64,000 nucleotides of DNA from Turritopsis dohrnii (Eukaryota > Cnidaria > Hydrozoa > Anthoathecata > Oceaniidae): NCBI GenBank assembly GCA_027922465.2, contig BQMF02000434.1:62001-126000 (forward strand), written 5' to 3'. Made by a program: the position numbers and the translations under genes. Position 1 is the first letter of the stretch; every line of letters starts with the position of its first letter. The notes beneath the pieces are model-generated. The model saw only the letters and a program-made list of their open reading frames with translations, was not told the origin of the DNA and made no database searches. This document shows positions 1-10,970 of the stretch, in pieces.

Positions 1-975
1 GTAGAAAACCTTCTGCAAAATAGAGAACGTTACCTCACATAAGCATAAAAGCAGTTTTTCCAAACGAAGAAAGCAGTTTTATGTTTTTCAGTGTATGTAA
101 ATATGGTAGCGTAATTTCAGTGGAAAACAAATAGCAGAAGAAAGTGTTTTAAGTATATGTTTACAGTAGGAAAGTGTCCTGGAAAATAAATAACGTATTA
201 TTATTTTGTTTACAGATATGAAATATGGAAAGTAAAGAGTTTATAAGTGTTTGAAAATGGCTGCAGAAGATGTTGTTGTTTACTAACATGATGATGTGAA
301 TTGGTATGGAAAGGTATATTATGTTTTCATTTGTTAAAAAATCTTTAGCTATATTGTCATTACGTTTGTGTTTATGATCATTATTTAGGTAAATATATTC
401 TTGATGTTTCTTTTGGTTTGTTTTATTTTTCTTTTAATATCGTTAGGTTTTTTGTGTCATTATACCTTTAACATCTTTTTTCTTTCAGAAAAGTAAAATA
501 AAAGAATACAATAGCAATAAATAAATGAAACTCATGGTTTGAAATCATGATGTTGATGGTTGTTCAAGAAAAGATTATCCATTTCAAAAATTATGTCCAA
601 TGTAATTGGCACAAAAGAAACACGGTTGGAAGGTATCGATTTGTTTTCAATTCACATTTCGTAGGGTTATTTAATGTTTGCTTTTGTGTGGCTGGGTATA
701 TAGTTCTGTGCAATGTATTGTTTTGTTTTACACTAAAGTTACTTCTTTTATTCTGCATATACAACATATACTTCTTTGTTGTAAGAACATGATTTTGGTT
801 TGTAGTAGGGCATTTTAAGTGTTGCGATGTTTGGTTATGTTTCGCATGCCGAGGGTTAAAAATAATTTTTATTCGGATCAGATTTTATGCATGATGCTAT
901 ATACGTGTATACGTTTACGCACATTACAGTAGCGGGATGTTGGATACTTGGGTATATAGTTTTGCACCAATTTTT
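1..975. other. No gene recognised
   Basis: AT-rich sequence with only short chance reading frames. The longest, at 547-792, is low-complexity and F/Y/L-rich with no recognisable domain or splice context. I see no tRNA, repeat array or transposon terminus here. Confidence 0.5.
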
Positions 976-1021
976 TTATAATTTGTTTTGCGTAGAAGTT
1001 ACACTTGAAAAATTATGGTTT

Positions 1022-1615
1022 TCGGACAATACCGGGTGGGTCAAAAAAAACGCACCCAAAATTTGATTCATTATAGCGTATCGTTGGGTCAAGATTAGAA
1101 CCAGAAATTTTAAAATAAGTTGTGGTAATATAATAAGCAAAATATCCGAAAATTTCAAAGGAAACCGTGCATTTTTGAAAAGGTTATGAAGATTTTTGTA
1201 AATACACTAGTTTTTACATTGTTCAAAAACCAGCCAAATTTGACGTCAAAAAAATTCCAACTAGGATGTCTTAACGAACCATCTTATTGAAATATTGAAC
1301 ATCGAACAAGTACTCTAAATATTGAATGCAAAACTACATAAACATAAATAAACATAACCCGAATTAACCAAATAACATTTTAATACAACGTCCATCTTTT
1401 TCACTAACTGCTTTCAACCTGGGAACAAACTGTTTTAACGCCATTCTGATTTCTTTAACATCATTCGCAACTTCCGGCCAAACCTTTTTAATCTTTTTTT
1501 TCAACTCGTTACAAAAAAAGGTTTCGTTGCGCCGTCCCAAGTGATGCAAGCCGACACCATAACCTTTTTTGACTGTTTGTTTGACTGTAAGGACTACAGT
1601 TGAAGTACCGATCAA
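1022..1615 (-). mobile_element. Degenerate Tc1/mariner-like transposase remnant
   Basis: The minus-strand frame at 1364-1615 ends with a pattern like the C-terminus of Tc1/mariner transposases: an ELKKKI...W segment, then PRL, then CIKMLFG at the stop. The catalytic DDE region upstream is not recoverable in one frame. About 330 bp downstream, at 1034-1060, the sequence TACCGGGTGGGTC followed by an A-run and ACGCACCC could be the transposon end next to a TA target. No matching right end is visible. Likely a 3'-terminal fragment of a dead element; the superfamily call is tentative. Confidence 0.35.
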
Positions 1616-1813
1616 TCCGCAAAACAGTCGTGTTTATGGTGATGGTCGTAAAGATGACATAAATGATGCACGCCTTTTTCACCAATCAAACAAACAAGTT
1701 ATCTCGTGATCGTAGTAGTTGGTGGATTCCAACACGAATCACAATAACATCACGTCGGAGATGGATTTCTCTGCAACACTAGTTACATATCGATAATGAG
1801 GATTGAATACCAT

Positions 1814-1886
1814 GAACCGGTAGCTCAGTTGGTAGAGCGATAGGACTAGAATTCCTAGGTCGTGGGTTCAAATCCCGCCTGGTTCG
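1814..1886 (+). tRNA. tRNA-like sequence (tRNA pseudogene or SINE head)
   Basis: A 73-nt segment folds as a cloverleaf. Acceptor GAACCGG (1814-1820) pairs with CTGGTTC (1879-1885); the D arm is GCTC/GAGC, the anticodon stem TAGGA/TCCTA (1841-1845 with 1853-1857), and the T arm GTGGG/CCCGC around TTCAAAT. A-box (TAGCTCAGTTGG) and B-box (GGTTCAAATCC) are excellent. The anticodon loop would read AGA (Ser), but the long variable arm required of tRNA-Ser is missing and there is one extra base before the anticodon stem. It therefore reads better as a tRNA-derived promoter or SINE head, or a decayed tRNA gene. It is followed by dispersed-repeat sequence. Confidence 0.5.
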
Positions 1887-1944
1887 GAGTTTTCCTTCGA
1901 ACTGGGTCTGTGTAACTAATAGAACGAGCGGTTACCTTCCTTTC

Positions 1945-2062
1945 ATTTAGCACGTGCCTTTTTTCTCTCCTCCCGCGTGAACTTTTTAAGAAGAGAAACC
2001 ATTTTCCCCCTGTTTGATAGCACCCATGTTAGAGCGCGTAACTTTTTTAAAACAAAAGCTAA
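1945..2062 (+). repeat. Fragment of dispersed repeat also at 46.7 and 47.45 kb
   Basis: The run with TTTAGCACGTGCC, a pyrimidine tract, CTCCTCCCG, AAGAGAAACCATTT and GATAGCACCCATGTTAGAGCG recurs in the same order at about 46,730-46,835 and 47,448-47,560. Only the central part is present here. Together with the tRNA-like promoter just upstream it is consistent with a SINE-type family. Confidence 0.7.
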
Positions 2063-2069
2063 TAAAAAG

Positions 2070-2205
2070 TTTTTTTAGATTTCTGCGAAAGCAAGAAAGC
2101 TATTAAAACCGGCTTTCGTTTTTTTGTATTCCTGCGTAAGCAAGGAATACTTTGAAACCGTTCGTGTTTTTTTTTTGGATTTCTGCGTAAGCAAGAAAGC
2201 CTTTA
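2070..2205 (+). repeat. Three hairpin modules (TTCCTGCGTAAGCAAGGAA type)
   Basis: Three copies of a ~24-nt imperfect palindrome, at about 2079-2101, 2128-2151 and 2179-2201. Each has the form T-TTC-TGCG(T/A)AAGCA-AG-AA-(G/T)(A/C)C and is separated from the next by a T-rich spacer containing ACCG(G/T)(C/T)(T/G)T. The same module recurs at about 6552-6576 and 9156-9180. Each can fold into a short stem-loop. They sit in SINE-like repeats and look like a mobile or amplified sub-module. Confidence 0.65.
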
Positions 2206-2234
2206 CTTTCGTCGTTTTTCTTAGTTTTTTTTCA

Positions 2235-2620
2235 TCTTACTGTCCAAACCTAGCGATTTTTTTATCTCGAAGTTCATTGGTTCATACAGCCGCCGACTCA
2301 AAATTCATTGGTGCATAGAGCGCCACTATTACGAAAGGGTGCTAATTAACTTTAATAGCGCTACTTTATTGGCTTGAATTTCCGCCATGTGATCATCCGG
2401 GTATTTTTCGACTTCACGTCTGCACGCCGTTCGCATAATGGTAGAGGAAACCGAAGAAACCCTTCGTGTTGATCGATCAATATTGAACAGATTTAAAAGA
2501 ACATTTAAGGGAGAAGGAGAGAAATTTATAATTATCTTACGATGATTCTACTGCGCTCATTCTTTTCTAAAAGCAAGTTCTCAATGTTTTATAAAACAGT
2601 GTGTGAAAAGGAATGCTTTT
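2235..2620 (+). repeat. Dispersed repeat with ACTGTCCAAACCTAG motif
   Basis: The ACTGTCCAAACCTAG box recurs at about 3627, 6628 and 8763, each time just 3' of a T-rich stretch. Downstream here, the sequence at about 2475-2600 (TTGATCAATATT-GAA, GGAGAAATT-TATAATTATCTT, CATTCTTTT, AAGTTCTCAA) resembles 8865-9000. No coding capacity is recognisable. Confidence 0.55.
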
Positions 2621-2799
2621 ATTTTTTGGAAAATGTCTTGGATTCTTTTAAGCCTATCCTTTGTTTCATGTGTGGGCTGTGGTGCTTTTTAAGCTCTGGA
2701 TACATACAGCTCAGCTCAGTTTCCTCTTCAGCTCCAACAACATACAAGAATGTCTTGTCCACCCTCTCTGCCTGTGCATCATTTTATGTTTGATGTTTC

Positions 2800-3540
2800 T
2801 CTCTAGCTATCAATATCTTTAATTAGGAATGGGGACTTTCTATTTACGATAGCAAATTGAAACTTACCTTGATTGTATGTAATTTTTTAAATACTGGACA
2901 TCCTTTAACTCAAATTTCTGCTTTCAGTTATGTTTGCTAATTTTGGTATAAGTTGAGGTCATATTTTTCATAATCCTAATCTTTGTTTACTTTTTGTGTT
3001 TGGGAAGTCTCAATAATTAGGAAGATTGACCGTACATGCGTAATCACAGTGATATCTGAAAGCGTATAAATTTGACGTTATTTTTTCATTAAGTTTATTG
3101 GGAGTTAATGTATATAATGTTTCATATTGTGTTGTTATCCTTTCATAATGTTCTGGCGTGTATACGTAATTAAAAATTTAATGTTTATATACATGTATTT
3201 TGTATCATTAAAATCTACGCTTTCCTTTTTGTGCTTGTGAATTAGGAATTCTATTAGGATGATAGGCAAGACATATTGAATTCATAAATTCGTAACATTA
3301 ACTTACATGCATACTCATTGTTTTATCTGAATTGATCACTGAATCCTTAATATCATTTCGTACCAATGAAATTAATAACATTATGTTGTTCAGATATAAT
3401 CAAGTTTAATGTTGTTTATTGGTATAAAGTTTTGCATAGTGCCAATTATGTTCTATCCAGATTTTTGGGGAGTACATGATCAGAAATTTATATTGCGGAA
3501 ATGATTAAACCTTTCTTAAATTTCATGAATGTCATAGCCT
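2800..3540. other. No gene recognised
   Basis: AT-rich unique-looking sequence with no open frame of note, no tRNA and no obvious terminal repeats. Confidence 0.45.
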
Positions 3541-3544
3541 TTCT

Positions 3545-3625
3545 TTTTTCATACTTCAGCTGATTTTGCAGAAATCCTTATGCCTGCAAGGGCATCTTGT
3601 TTTTTTTTTTTTCTTTTTTTTTCAT
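3545..3625 (+). repeat. SINE-like 3' tail (GGCATCTTG-T-run)
   Basis: The tail TTGCAGAAATCCTTATGCCTG followed by GGGCATCTTG and a long T-run matches the tails at about 6525-6555, 8700-8745 and 30042-30077. Internal pairing of TGCC with GGCA gives a short hairpin before the T-run. This is the recurring end of a SINE-like family. Confidence 0.65.
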
Positions 3626-5977
3626 TGTCCAAACCTAGACCAATTTTTGTCGATGGGAAATAGTCACTCAAATCATTAATGTTCCCAACTTACATTCTTT
3701 TTATGATTTAACAGTCTAAACTCACACTATATTCATTGTATACAAGTACTTTGCTTGAAAAGACTCTAAAAGTGTAAAATATAAGCTCTAGTGAAAGGAA
3801 TAATTAACATATGGCTAAATCGCAGATGCCAAGGTAGAAATGAATGTTGTTTCATGTGAGTCTTATGCAACGTTCTTACGTTTTCCGTAGTTGTTTTAAA
3901 AATGGAAGCGAAGAAGCACGCGTAGATCTGAGAAAATTTCTTGGTTGAATATATGGATATAGAAGAGGTTATACGGCTGTCAAACTTAAAAGAATCAAGA
4001 ACATTTATGATCCAAACTGATAATCTACGTGAAACTAATACTCTTAGTAGTTATTCGTGATAAATAAGCAGTTCTTGATGCTTCAAATCAGATATGAACG
4101 ACTACAAAAACGGTATGCTTAGAGTGCCTGCTCCCCTTACCGCTATGTGCCGCTTGCCGCTAACTTTGAGTTTGATGGTTTATTTACTTCATTTAAAGAC
4201 AGCAAATCAAACCAAACTAATTATTATCTAAAAGTATATTCATTCAGCCATCGTTATGGAAAGTTTCAAAGTGAATTGCCAAATACTTACTGATTAATAG
4301 AGTAAAATCTAACACCGGGTCGCGATCATTGTGGAAATAATATTAAAAATGGCTTCCTCGAAAAATAAATGCTTCAAAATTCAGTGTCATAAATAACGGA
4401 GCATATCGATTCCTTGTTATTCCTCTGCTGTCTTGAATGCTACCAACATCTGAGATTTTATCCACACAAACAGTTTTCTTGTATATATCGTATACGCGAG
4501 CAAATCATCTAAAATTTACAGCAAGGTAATTCTGTAACCACGTGTCCTTTCTCCGCTATAGCAACAAAATTTGTTCTTGTTAGCACTGATTTCAGCTTGA
4601 TTATTCAATCAGTTAAATTTTTTTTGCAGACATTCAATTAGCGTGAAATCCCACGTTGATAATATCACCCATAGATTTATCGTTCAAAAAAACGTGAAAC
4701 TTGTTTCGTAGACCTTTTCACCCAAAGGACCAACTGTCATTTTTATTGCGTTAACGCTTTTTAGCAATTGCAACTGCGTTGAATTCTATAGGATCATTCT
4801 AGCGTGTATCCTCCGCATGTTGAAAATCTCCACCACAAGTGTAGAAACAATTGATGTTGCGAGTGTAAAAAATAATTCAATACATGTTGATAATTACATT
4901 CGCCGTTCATGCTTTTAACAAAATTAACGATGTCTGTGTTTACTGTATAATTACTCTAGGCTCACAATAGGGCAATTCCCATCACGTGTCTAGATTTTTG
5001 CGATCAAAAGTTGACTTGTCGAGACGGCACTATTGTTTTCTAAAAAAACTTTGCTCATAAAAATATGGCTGCCTTCGATTTGTAAACAGTAAAGGCATGC
5101 ATTTTTATTAAGCCTGTGGTTGTCTTATATCTGCAGAAGCAAAGGAGGAAAGCACTTAAATTGAGAGAAAAGGGATTAAACTGTTATTATGAACACTAAA
5201 TTCCATAAAATTTTGTTATTTGCATCACTTTTGACGAACGTGAAATTAGTTAGCGGAAAGAGGAACAAGTTAGCAGAAAGAGGAACATCACCCCGATGAT
5301 GTTTACGATTACAGTATTTGTTATCAATCTTATTCTCCTTGTTTGTTCTTGTTGATTTAGTATCTAGAATGATCAATCGTGGTGCTAAATCCATTTAACT
5401 GTGTTTTTACGTTTGCATTGACGAATTTTGCAACATTATAATTAAAGTTAGCGGTAAGGGGAGCAGGCACTCTACATCGATTTAAAAAAATGCGTAAGGT
5501 TTCCACTAGTCTTTTTCTAAATATAATACAATTTTCTATTTCATGTTCCTAGGTAAGCTATCCTGTTTTTATAAAGCTCTGGAATCTTGAAGCACAGCTC
5601 ATCTTCCTCATCAGCTTACACCCATTTTATTAATCAATAGATGTCCACTTTTTTTATTGACTAGTCGAATTTAAAATATTGTATGATTCTAAAATTTGTA
5701 TACTATCAAGCTGACGATAAAAAGGAAACACAGATATTTTTATTATTTCGCAAGGCCAAGTAAAAGTTTTTATTATGAAGTTCAGGTACAAACAACATAA
5801 AGATTTTCATACTGTATAGTTTTAAAAGGAGTATTTTGAAACGTCCACGGAAGAGTGTTCTCTAATGGATTTTTAAACTGACGGTGTTCCTTTTTAAGCT
5901 TGATCTCCGGCAAAATTTTTCAAAGTCTCTTAACTTTTATGATGCTCTCGGGAATGTAATTAAATGAATTCGAAGTT
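3626..5977 (+). repeat. Duplicated segment, copy 1 (with nested transposon)
   Basis: Outside a nested insertion at 4122-5472 this segment is highly similar to 6628-7624. Shared landmarks are GTCGATGGGAAATAGTCA, the ATGGAAGCGAAGAAGCACGC stretch, the TGCTTACATCG insertion point, and the end at GAATTCGAAGTT. Single-base differences and short gaps are scattered along it, so the duplication is not recent. The shared ACTGTCCAAACC box at its start links it to the other dispersed repeats here. Confidence 0.85.
4122..5472. mobile_element. 1.35-kb non-autonomous DNA transposon with TA target duplication
   Basis: Comparison with the empty paralogous site at 7119-7120 delimits the insertion exactly. The host reads ATGCT-TA-CATCG in the empty copy and TA-[element]-TA here (TA at 4120-4121 and 5473-5474). 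The termini are 23-bp perfect inverted repeats starting GAGTGCCTGCTCCCCTTACC (4122-4144 and 5450-5472). Truncated TIR-like echoes (GTTAGCGGAAAGAGG-AAC) occur internally near 5250-5290. There is no transposase; the 72-codon minus frame at 5176-5394 has no recognisable domain. A TA duplication is typical of Tc1/mariner-type integration, but the terminal sequence does not let me assign a superfamily. Confidence 0.9.
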
Positions 5978-6034
5978 ATTACTATTTACGCCACAGATTT
6001 TCCCTTCAAAACTTAATGTGACAAAGTTTTCATT

Positions 6035-6230
6035 ACTTAATTACTTTTTGAAGATGCTTTAGGGAATATAACTATGAATAAAAAACTTTTTGAAAAAATC
6101 TCTAAATGATGCAAAACAGTGCAGTTTATATGAAATAACAAATATTACTTCTTTCACAGCTACAAGATAAACTGTAAAACACAAAGAACATCATACCACA
6201 TTATGCATATTGTTTTAAACCGTGAACAAA
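6035..6230 (+). repeat. SINE-like element, partial copy
   Basis: A diverged copy of the body seen at 6280-6551 and 8476-8742, starting TTACTTTTTGAAGATGCTTTAGGGAA and running through TTATGCATATTGTTTTAAA-CCGTGAAC. It lacks the GGCATCTTG tail and abuts the next copy almost head to tail. Confidence 0.7.
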
Positions 6231-6279
6231 CATTCACCTTTTAAAGCACAGATTATTCTTAACGCGATAATCTTTTAAT

Positions 6280-6555
6280 TAGTTAATTGCTTCTTGAAGA
6301 TGCTTTAGGAAGTGCAACTTCGAATGAAAATTTTTTTAAAAAAATCTCTAAATTGATGCAAGACTAAAGTTTTATATGAAACAACAAAGTTTAATAGTTA
6401 TCGTAGCTAAAAGGTAAAATGTAAAATACTGCAAACATCATTCCGCATTATGCATATGGTTTTAAAGCGTGAACTAACACTCATTTCTTTCTGAAAAGGC
6501 TCCAGAAAGTCTTACAGTCATCCGCAGGAATACTTCTGCCCGGCAGGGCATCTTG
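6280..6555 (+). repeat. SINE-like element, full-tail copy
   Basis: About 270 bp with the landmarks CTTGAAGATGCTTTAGG, AAAAATCTCTAAATTGA, ACAACAAAGTTTAAT, GCATTATGCATAT and GTGAACTAA, ending in TCCGCAGGAATACTTCTGCC then GGCAGGGCATCTTG. It is closely similar to 8476-8742. No A/B box is evident in the body, so it may be a truncated SINE or a LINE-derived 3' end. Confidence 0.75.
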
Positions 6556-6610
6556 TTGTATTCCTGCGTAAGCAAGGAATACTTTGAAACCGTTCGTGTT
6601 TTTTTTGTTT
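6552..6610 (+). repeat. Hairpin module after SINE tail
   Basis: A TATTCCTGCGTAAGCAAGGA palindrome directly follows GGCATCTTGT. It is followed by ACTTTGAAACCGTTCGTG and a T-run, the same order as at 2128-2175. Confidence 0.6.
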
Positions 6611-6627
6611 TTTTTTTTTTTTTTTTC

Positions 6628-7624
6628 ACTGTCCAAACCTAGACCAATTTTTGTCGATGGGAAATAGTCAGTCAAATCCTCTAAGTTCCAAACTTACATT
6701 TTTTCTATGCTTTAAATATCTTAACTCACACTACATTCATTGTGTGCAAGTACTTTGCTTGAAAAGACTCTAAAGGTGTATAATATAAGCTCTACTGAAA
6801 GGAATAGTTGACATATGGCTAAATCGCAGATGCCAAGGCAGAAATGTTTTTCACGTGAGTCTTATGCAACGTTCTTACGTTTTCCGTAGTTGTTTTAAAA
6901 ATGGAAGCGAAGAAGCACGCTTAGATATGAGAAAATTTCTTGGTTGAATATATGGATATAGAAGAGGTTATAGGGCTGTCAAACTTAAAAGAATCAAGAA
7001 CATTTATGATCCAAACTGATAATCTACGTGAAACTAATACTCTTAGTAGTTATTCGTGATAAATAAGCAGTTTTTGATGCTTCAAATCAGATATGAACGA
7101 CTACAAAAACGGTATGCTTACATCGATTTAAAAAAATGCGTAAGGTTTCTATTAGTCCTTTTCTAAATATAAAACAATTTTCTATTTCATGTTCCTAAGT
7201 AAGCTATCCTGTTTTTATAAAGCTCTGGAATCTTAAAGCACAGCTCATCTTCCTCATCAGCTTATACCTATTTTGTTAATCAATAGATGACCACTTTTTT
7301 AATTGACTAGTCGAATTTAAAATATTGTATGATTCTAAAATTTGTATACTATCAAGCTGACGATAAAAAGGAAACACAGATATTTTTATTATTTCGCAAG
7401 GCCAAGTAAAAGTTTTTTATTATGAAGTTCAGGTACAAACAACATAAAGATTTTCATACTGTATAGTTTTAAAAGTAGTATTTTGAAACGTCCACGGAAG
7501 AGTGTTCTCTAATGGATTTTTAAACTGACGGTGTTCCTTTTTTAGCTTGATCTCCGGCAAAATTTTTCAAAGTCTCTTAACTTTTATGATGCTCTCGGGA
7601 ATGTAATTAAATGAATTCGAAGTT
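6628..7624 (+). repeat. Duplicated segment, copy 2 (empty target site)
   Basis: Paralogue of 3626-5977 without the nested transposon. The uninterrupted ...GGTATGCTTACATCGATTT... at 7111-7127 is the pre-insertion allele that defines the TA target duplication of the 4122-5472 element. Confidence 0.85.
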
Positions 7625-7668
7625 TAAGCACAGACTTTTCTTGACGCGAAAAACTTTTTATTACTTAA

Positions 7669-8472
7669 CAAGAGCCAGATGGCGCAAAACGGTAGCAGCA
7701 ATTTTACTTAAAGTTATGAAAAGTTACTACAAAGTTCTTTGAGGCTTGTGTTTTTTTATATTTCACTGGTGGAAAACAGGCATAAACGATAAATTTGTTA
7801 AAATTATTAGTTAGTGTAAAAAGGGTCTAATCATAAACCAACAGAAATTAATTTATTAAAGACAAAAGAATTATACATGCGTGATATGAGCTGTATATGA
7901 TTTTTTTATAAGAAAATGTTTTGTAAGACTATGTGTAGAAAAAAAACACGCGTTTCGAAAAAAAAAAATATGTTTTTAATTATAATTTCATGAAACCAAA
8001 AATGAATTCAAACAAATAACTGCCTTTTCGAACTAGATCTTTGAAAGCCTTAATACAGAAACATATAGTGTATAGTTAGCTAACAACTGAGATAATATGA
8101 AATTTTGAACTGATAAGCTTTACCGTCAAGAAAAGCAACATATCAAGTATTTTCAGTTAGCGTAATGAACTAAAAGTCCCATTTTTATGTAGGGCTATTT
8201 GATAAGAATTCATTCTTTCATGGATCAAGCTACAAAATATCAGATTATGTACTTTTGAAACAAAACGCAATCTACTTTTAAATGTTTGTTACAGAAAAGC
8301 TTCCAAAATTCGAAGGCTGCGTTCCTTCATTAAAACTTCCATTGCGTTATTAGTAGAGTCTCGCAGACTCTAAATCACAGACTAATTGCCATTTCGGCCG
8401 GAGTAGGAGGAGGAGTAGTAGGAGTAGGAGTCCGCGGGTGTTTTAATACGGTATTCGCTATCGCTGCTACCG
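7669..8472 (+). mobile_element. MITE-like DNA transposon, copy 1 of 3 (TAA target duplication)
   Basis: An 804-bp element starting CAAGAGCCAGATGGCGCAAA and ending TTCGCTATCGCTGCTACCG. It is flanked by TAA (7666-7668 and 8473-8475) and sits inside a SINE-like copy whose uninterrupted form (CTTAATTAC) occurs at 6043-6051. Copies at 41,196-42,010 and 54,202-55,019 (inverted) share both ends. The decamer CGGTAGCAGC near the left end and at the inverted right terminus, and a GGCCGGAG-TAG trinucleotide tract near the right end, are diagnostic. No coding capacity. A TWA target duplication suits PIF/Harbinger, but the superfamily is not proven. Confidence 0.85.
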
Positions 8473-8475
8473 TAA

Positions 8476-8745
8476 TTACCTCTTGAAGATTCTTTAGGGA
8501 ATACAACTTCGCATTAAAATCTTTTTTAAAAAATCTCTAAATTGAAGCAAGACTGAAGTTCTATATGAGACAACAAAGTTTAATTGTTATCGTTGTTAAA
8601 AGGTAAAATGTAAAATACCGCAACATCATTCTGCATTATGCATATCTTTTTAAAGCGTGAACTAATATCAGTTCTTTCTGAAATCTTTCTAGAAAGTCTT
8701 CCAGTCATCTGCAGGAATACTTCTGCCCGGTAGGGCATCTTGTTT
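8476..8745 (+). repeat. SINE-like element, full-tail copy
   Basis: Closely related to 6280-6555 and ends TCTGCAGGAATACTTCTGCC then GGTAGGGCATCTTG plus T-run. Its 5' part is split off by the MITE at 7669-8472. The ACTGTCCAAACCTAGCGG box follows at about 8763. Confidence 0.75.
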
Positions 8746-9051
8746 TTCTTCGTTTTTTTCTTACTGTCCAAACCTAGCGGTTTTTTGAAATTTCGTGCGT
8801 GCATTTACATGAAATCAAAGCACCGTGCATTGCATGTCAGCGAAAGATTTACGAAAGTTTCTTTGATCAATATTAAATGGATTTTAAAGAAGATGTACAT
8901 ATTTTAAGGTGAAAACAGAAAATATATAAAAGAAGCTTATAATTATCTTGGACTGTGACCATTCTTTTTCAACTAAAAAGAAGTTCTCAACGGTTTGTAA
9001 ACAGAAGAGTCAAAAGAGCTATATATATTTATATCTATGCTAACGTGCGTG

Positions 9052-9121
9052 GCTTCCGTGGCACAGTCGGTTAGTACAGCAACTACTAACCTAAGGGTCG
9101 GTGGTTCGACTCCGCGTTGAT
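9052..9121 (+). repeat. tRNA-like SINE head
   Basis: Contains an A-box-like GTGGCACAGTCGGTTAGTA and a B-box-like GGTTCGACTCC with tRNA spacing. A clean anticodon stem is not obvious. A related head lies at 29,918-29,965. It is followed by a T-rich body with the GCGAAAGCAAGAAATAC hairpin module (about 9160-9180). Read as a tRNA-derived SINE promoter. Confidence 0.55.
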
Positions 9122-9225
9122 GAAATTTTTAAATGTCATAAAATATTTCGATTTTGGATTTTTGCGAAAGCAAGAAATACATTACAACCGGCTTTTCACC
9201 TCCATTTTTTTCTTACCCCAGTGGG

Positions 9226-9405
9226 CATTGATCGTCCGTTGGTCGTCCACTGGTCGTCCACTGGACGTCCATCATTGGTTCGTCCGTCCCAGCATGTAAC
9301 TGGACGTCCATAGGACGTCCACCGTACGTCCAGTATGAGAGACAATTTCAAGACATAATGGGTTACAGTGGACGTCCATTGGACGTCTTCTGGACGTCCC
9401 ATGAA
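9226..9405 (+). repeat. Left subterminal GGACGTCC array
   Basis: About ten CGTCC/GGACGTCC units spaced 8-20 bp apart (TCGTCCACTGG, TGGACGTCCAT and variants) directly inside the left inverted terminus. The core GGACGTCC is itself palindromic. Such arrays serve as transposase-binding sites in CACTA elements; that role here is inferred. The overlapping reading frames in this stretch are artefacts of the repeats. Confidence 0.8.
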
Positions 9406-9408
9406 CAA

Positions 9409-9478
9409 GCGTGAAATGATATTGACAAGCGTGAAATGATATTGACAAGCGCGTAAAGATATTGACAAGCGCAAGACG
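9409..9478 (+). repeat. Minisatellite, ~22-bp unit
   Basis: Four head-to-tail units of the form GACAAGCGTGAAATGATATT. The first two are almost identical and the last two are diverged. It lies immediately inside the left subterminal array. Confidence 0.75.
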
Positions 9479-9479
9479 A

Positions 9480-10965
9480 CATCGACATAGCGCAGAAAGT
9501 TACTGGCGAACTGGAAATAAACAGGACCTTAAAAATGGCTTTTTAATATTTGTTTGAATTTAATTCATTCCTTCATTTCAATACACGTTTTTTTATAAGG
9601 AACCTTTGTGGTGGGGTCGAGGCTGAAGTTCCTTATTTTTTTTAAAGAGTTTAAGCCTCACTTTGCTTTCTTATTTTTTAAGCTGTCTTTTTTACAAAGA
9701 ATTCTTTGTTTTTACACAGAAAATGTGTGGACACTCATGTATAGATTTTCTTGTGTTTAGTTTTTATTAGTTTTATTGATTTAAAAAAGAAAATTCTTTA
9801 GTGTTTCTTACATTTGAACTCTTATTTTAGCCTGGTTAGTTAGTTCCTTAAGAATTCCTCATTTTTAGAGCCTTTTTCAGCCTCAAGTTCCTTATAAAGG
9901 TGTTCCTTATATAAAAACAAAAACAAAAAAAACGTGTAGCCAGTTTTTCTTAGAATAAGAAATAGGCAACTTAAACAACTTTTCCTTAAGTAATCCATTC
10001 AGCATTATGATAAAAGCCTAGAAAGGATGCTACCGAAACACAATCATGAGTAGTTGATGTTTGGGAGGAGTTGAAGTTTTTTTGTTAAGAAACAAATAAC
10101 TTTTGTTGACATTTGTTTTCATCTTCTTTCTACAAAGCATTAAATATATACAAGAATAATGGGATATTTACAGGATGATACAAAACATTAATAACAAATA
10201 ACACTAACATATAAACAACACCACACAAGTAGAAAAGGAAACCATGACTGAAAAGCATTAAGGGTTGTCTTGCTTTTAATGTGAAAAGGTCACTTCTTTC
10301 TATTGTTTATTTTGATCACCTTAAAACACAAATGGTTTTAGCTTATTCACTATAAAATTTTGAAAGTACTCAATCAAATTGCCAGAAAAAAGTTTGCCTA
10401 AAGGCAGATGATCTTTAAAACACAAAATTGGATAATGCTGATAAACAAACATGGTAGTTTAAGCCTCTTTTCTCCTGATCGCAGTGAAAAGCACAGGTCA
10501 AATTTAACAACTAATAAGATATAAATAAACGGTCTAATGGTTTAGCAGTCTTTTATTTATTCATTTAGTAAAAGAGAAGCGAATCCTGAACACAATTTGT
10601 TAACAGTTGTTCATTCCTTACATTAAGAGAGTAAAACAAGTTTATAAAATTTGAGCTTGTTTTCTTTCAAAAATAACTTGTTTTTACTCTCTCTTAAAAT
10701 AAGAAACTTACTTGTGGCATTTCGATTAAACACAAAGATTAAAGTAAACACATATTCCGTATAAAAACTGAGTAAGTGTAGGAGATCAACAAAGCAAGAT
10801 TTTATCACTTTATAAAATATATACAAAAAGCATGTTAAGTACCATTACCATAGAACACAGAAAATGTAAAAAAAAAAAATTTTAGAGAATTGCAATAGGT
10901 ATTATATGGTTAGGTTACAGACAAACTTTGCGTTTGTGCTTCACGTAAATTGTCCAAGATTTCAC
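9480..10965. other. AT-rich spacer inside the composite element
   Basis: No recognisable coding region, tRNA or array. Two partly similar stretches mentioning CCTCAAGTTCCTTATAAAGG / AAGTTCCTTA occur near 9628 and 9888 and may be an old inverted or direct repeat. The 67-codon minus frame at 10,623-10,826 shows no domain. Confidence 0.4.
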
Positions 10966-10970
10966 TTTCA

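Noticed and set aside
1814..1886. A functional tRNA-Ser(AGA) gene
   Set aside because: The cloverleaf and A/B boxes are good, but the long variable arm of tRNA-Ser is absent and there is an extra base before the anticodon stem. Reported only as tRNA-like.
9101..9474. Overlapping open frames on both strands rich in GRP, TSTGRP and VDVQW repeats
   Set aside because: They are translations of the palindromic GGACGTCC array, not genes. The same applies to 29,637-29,878.
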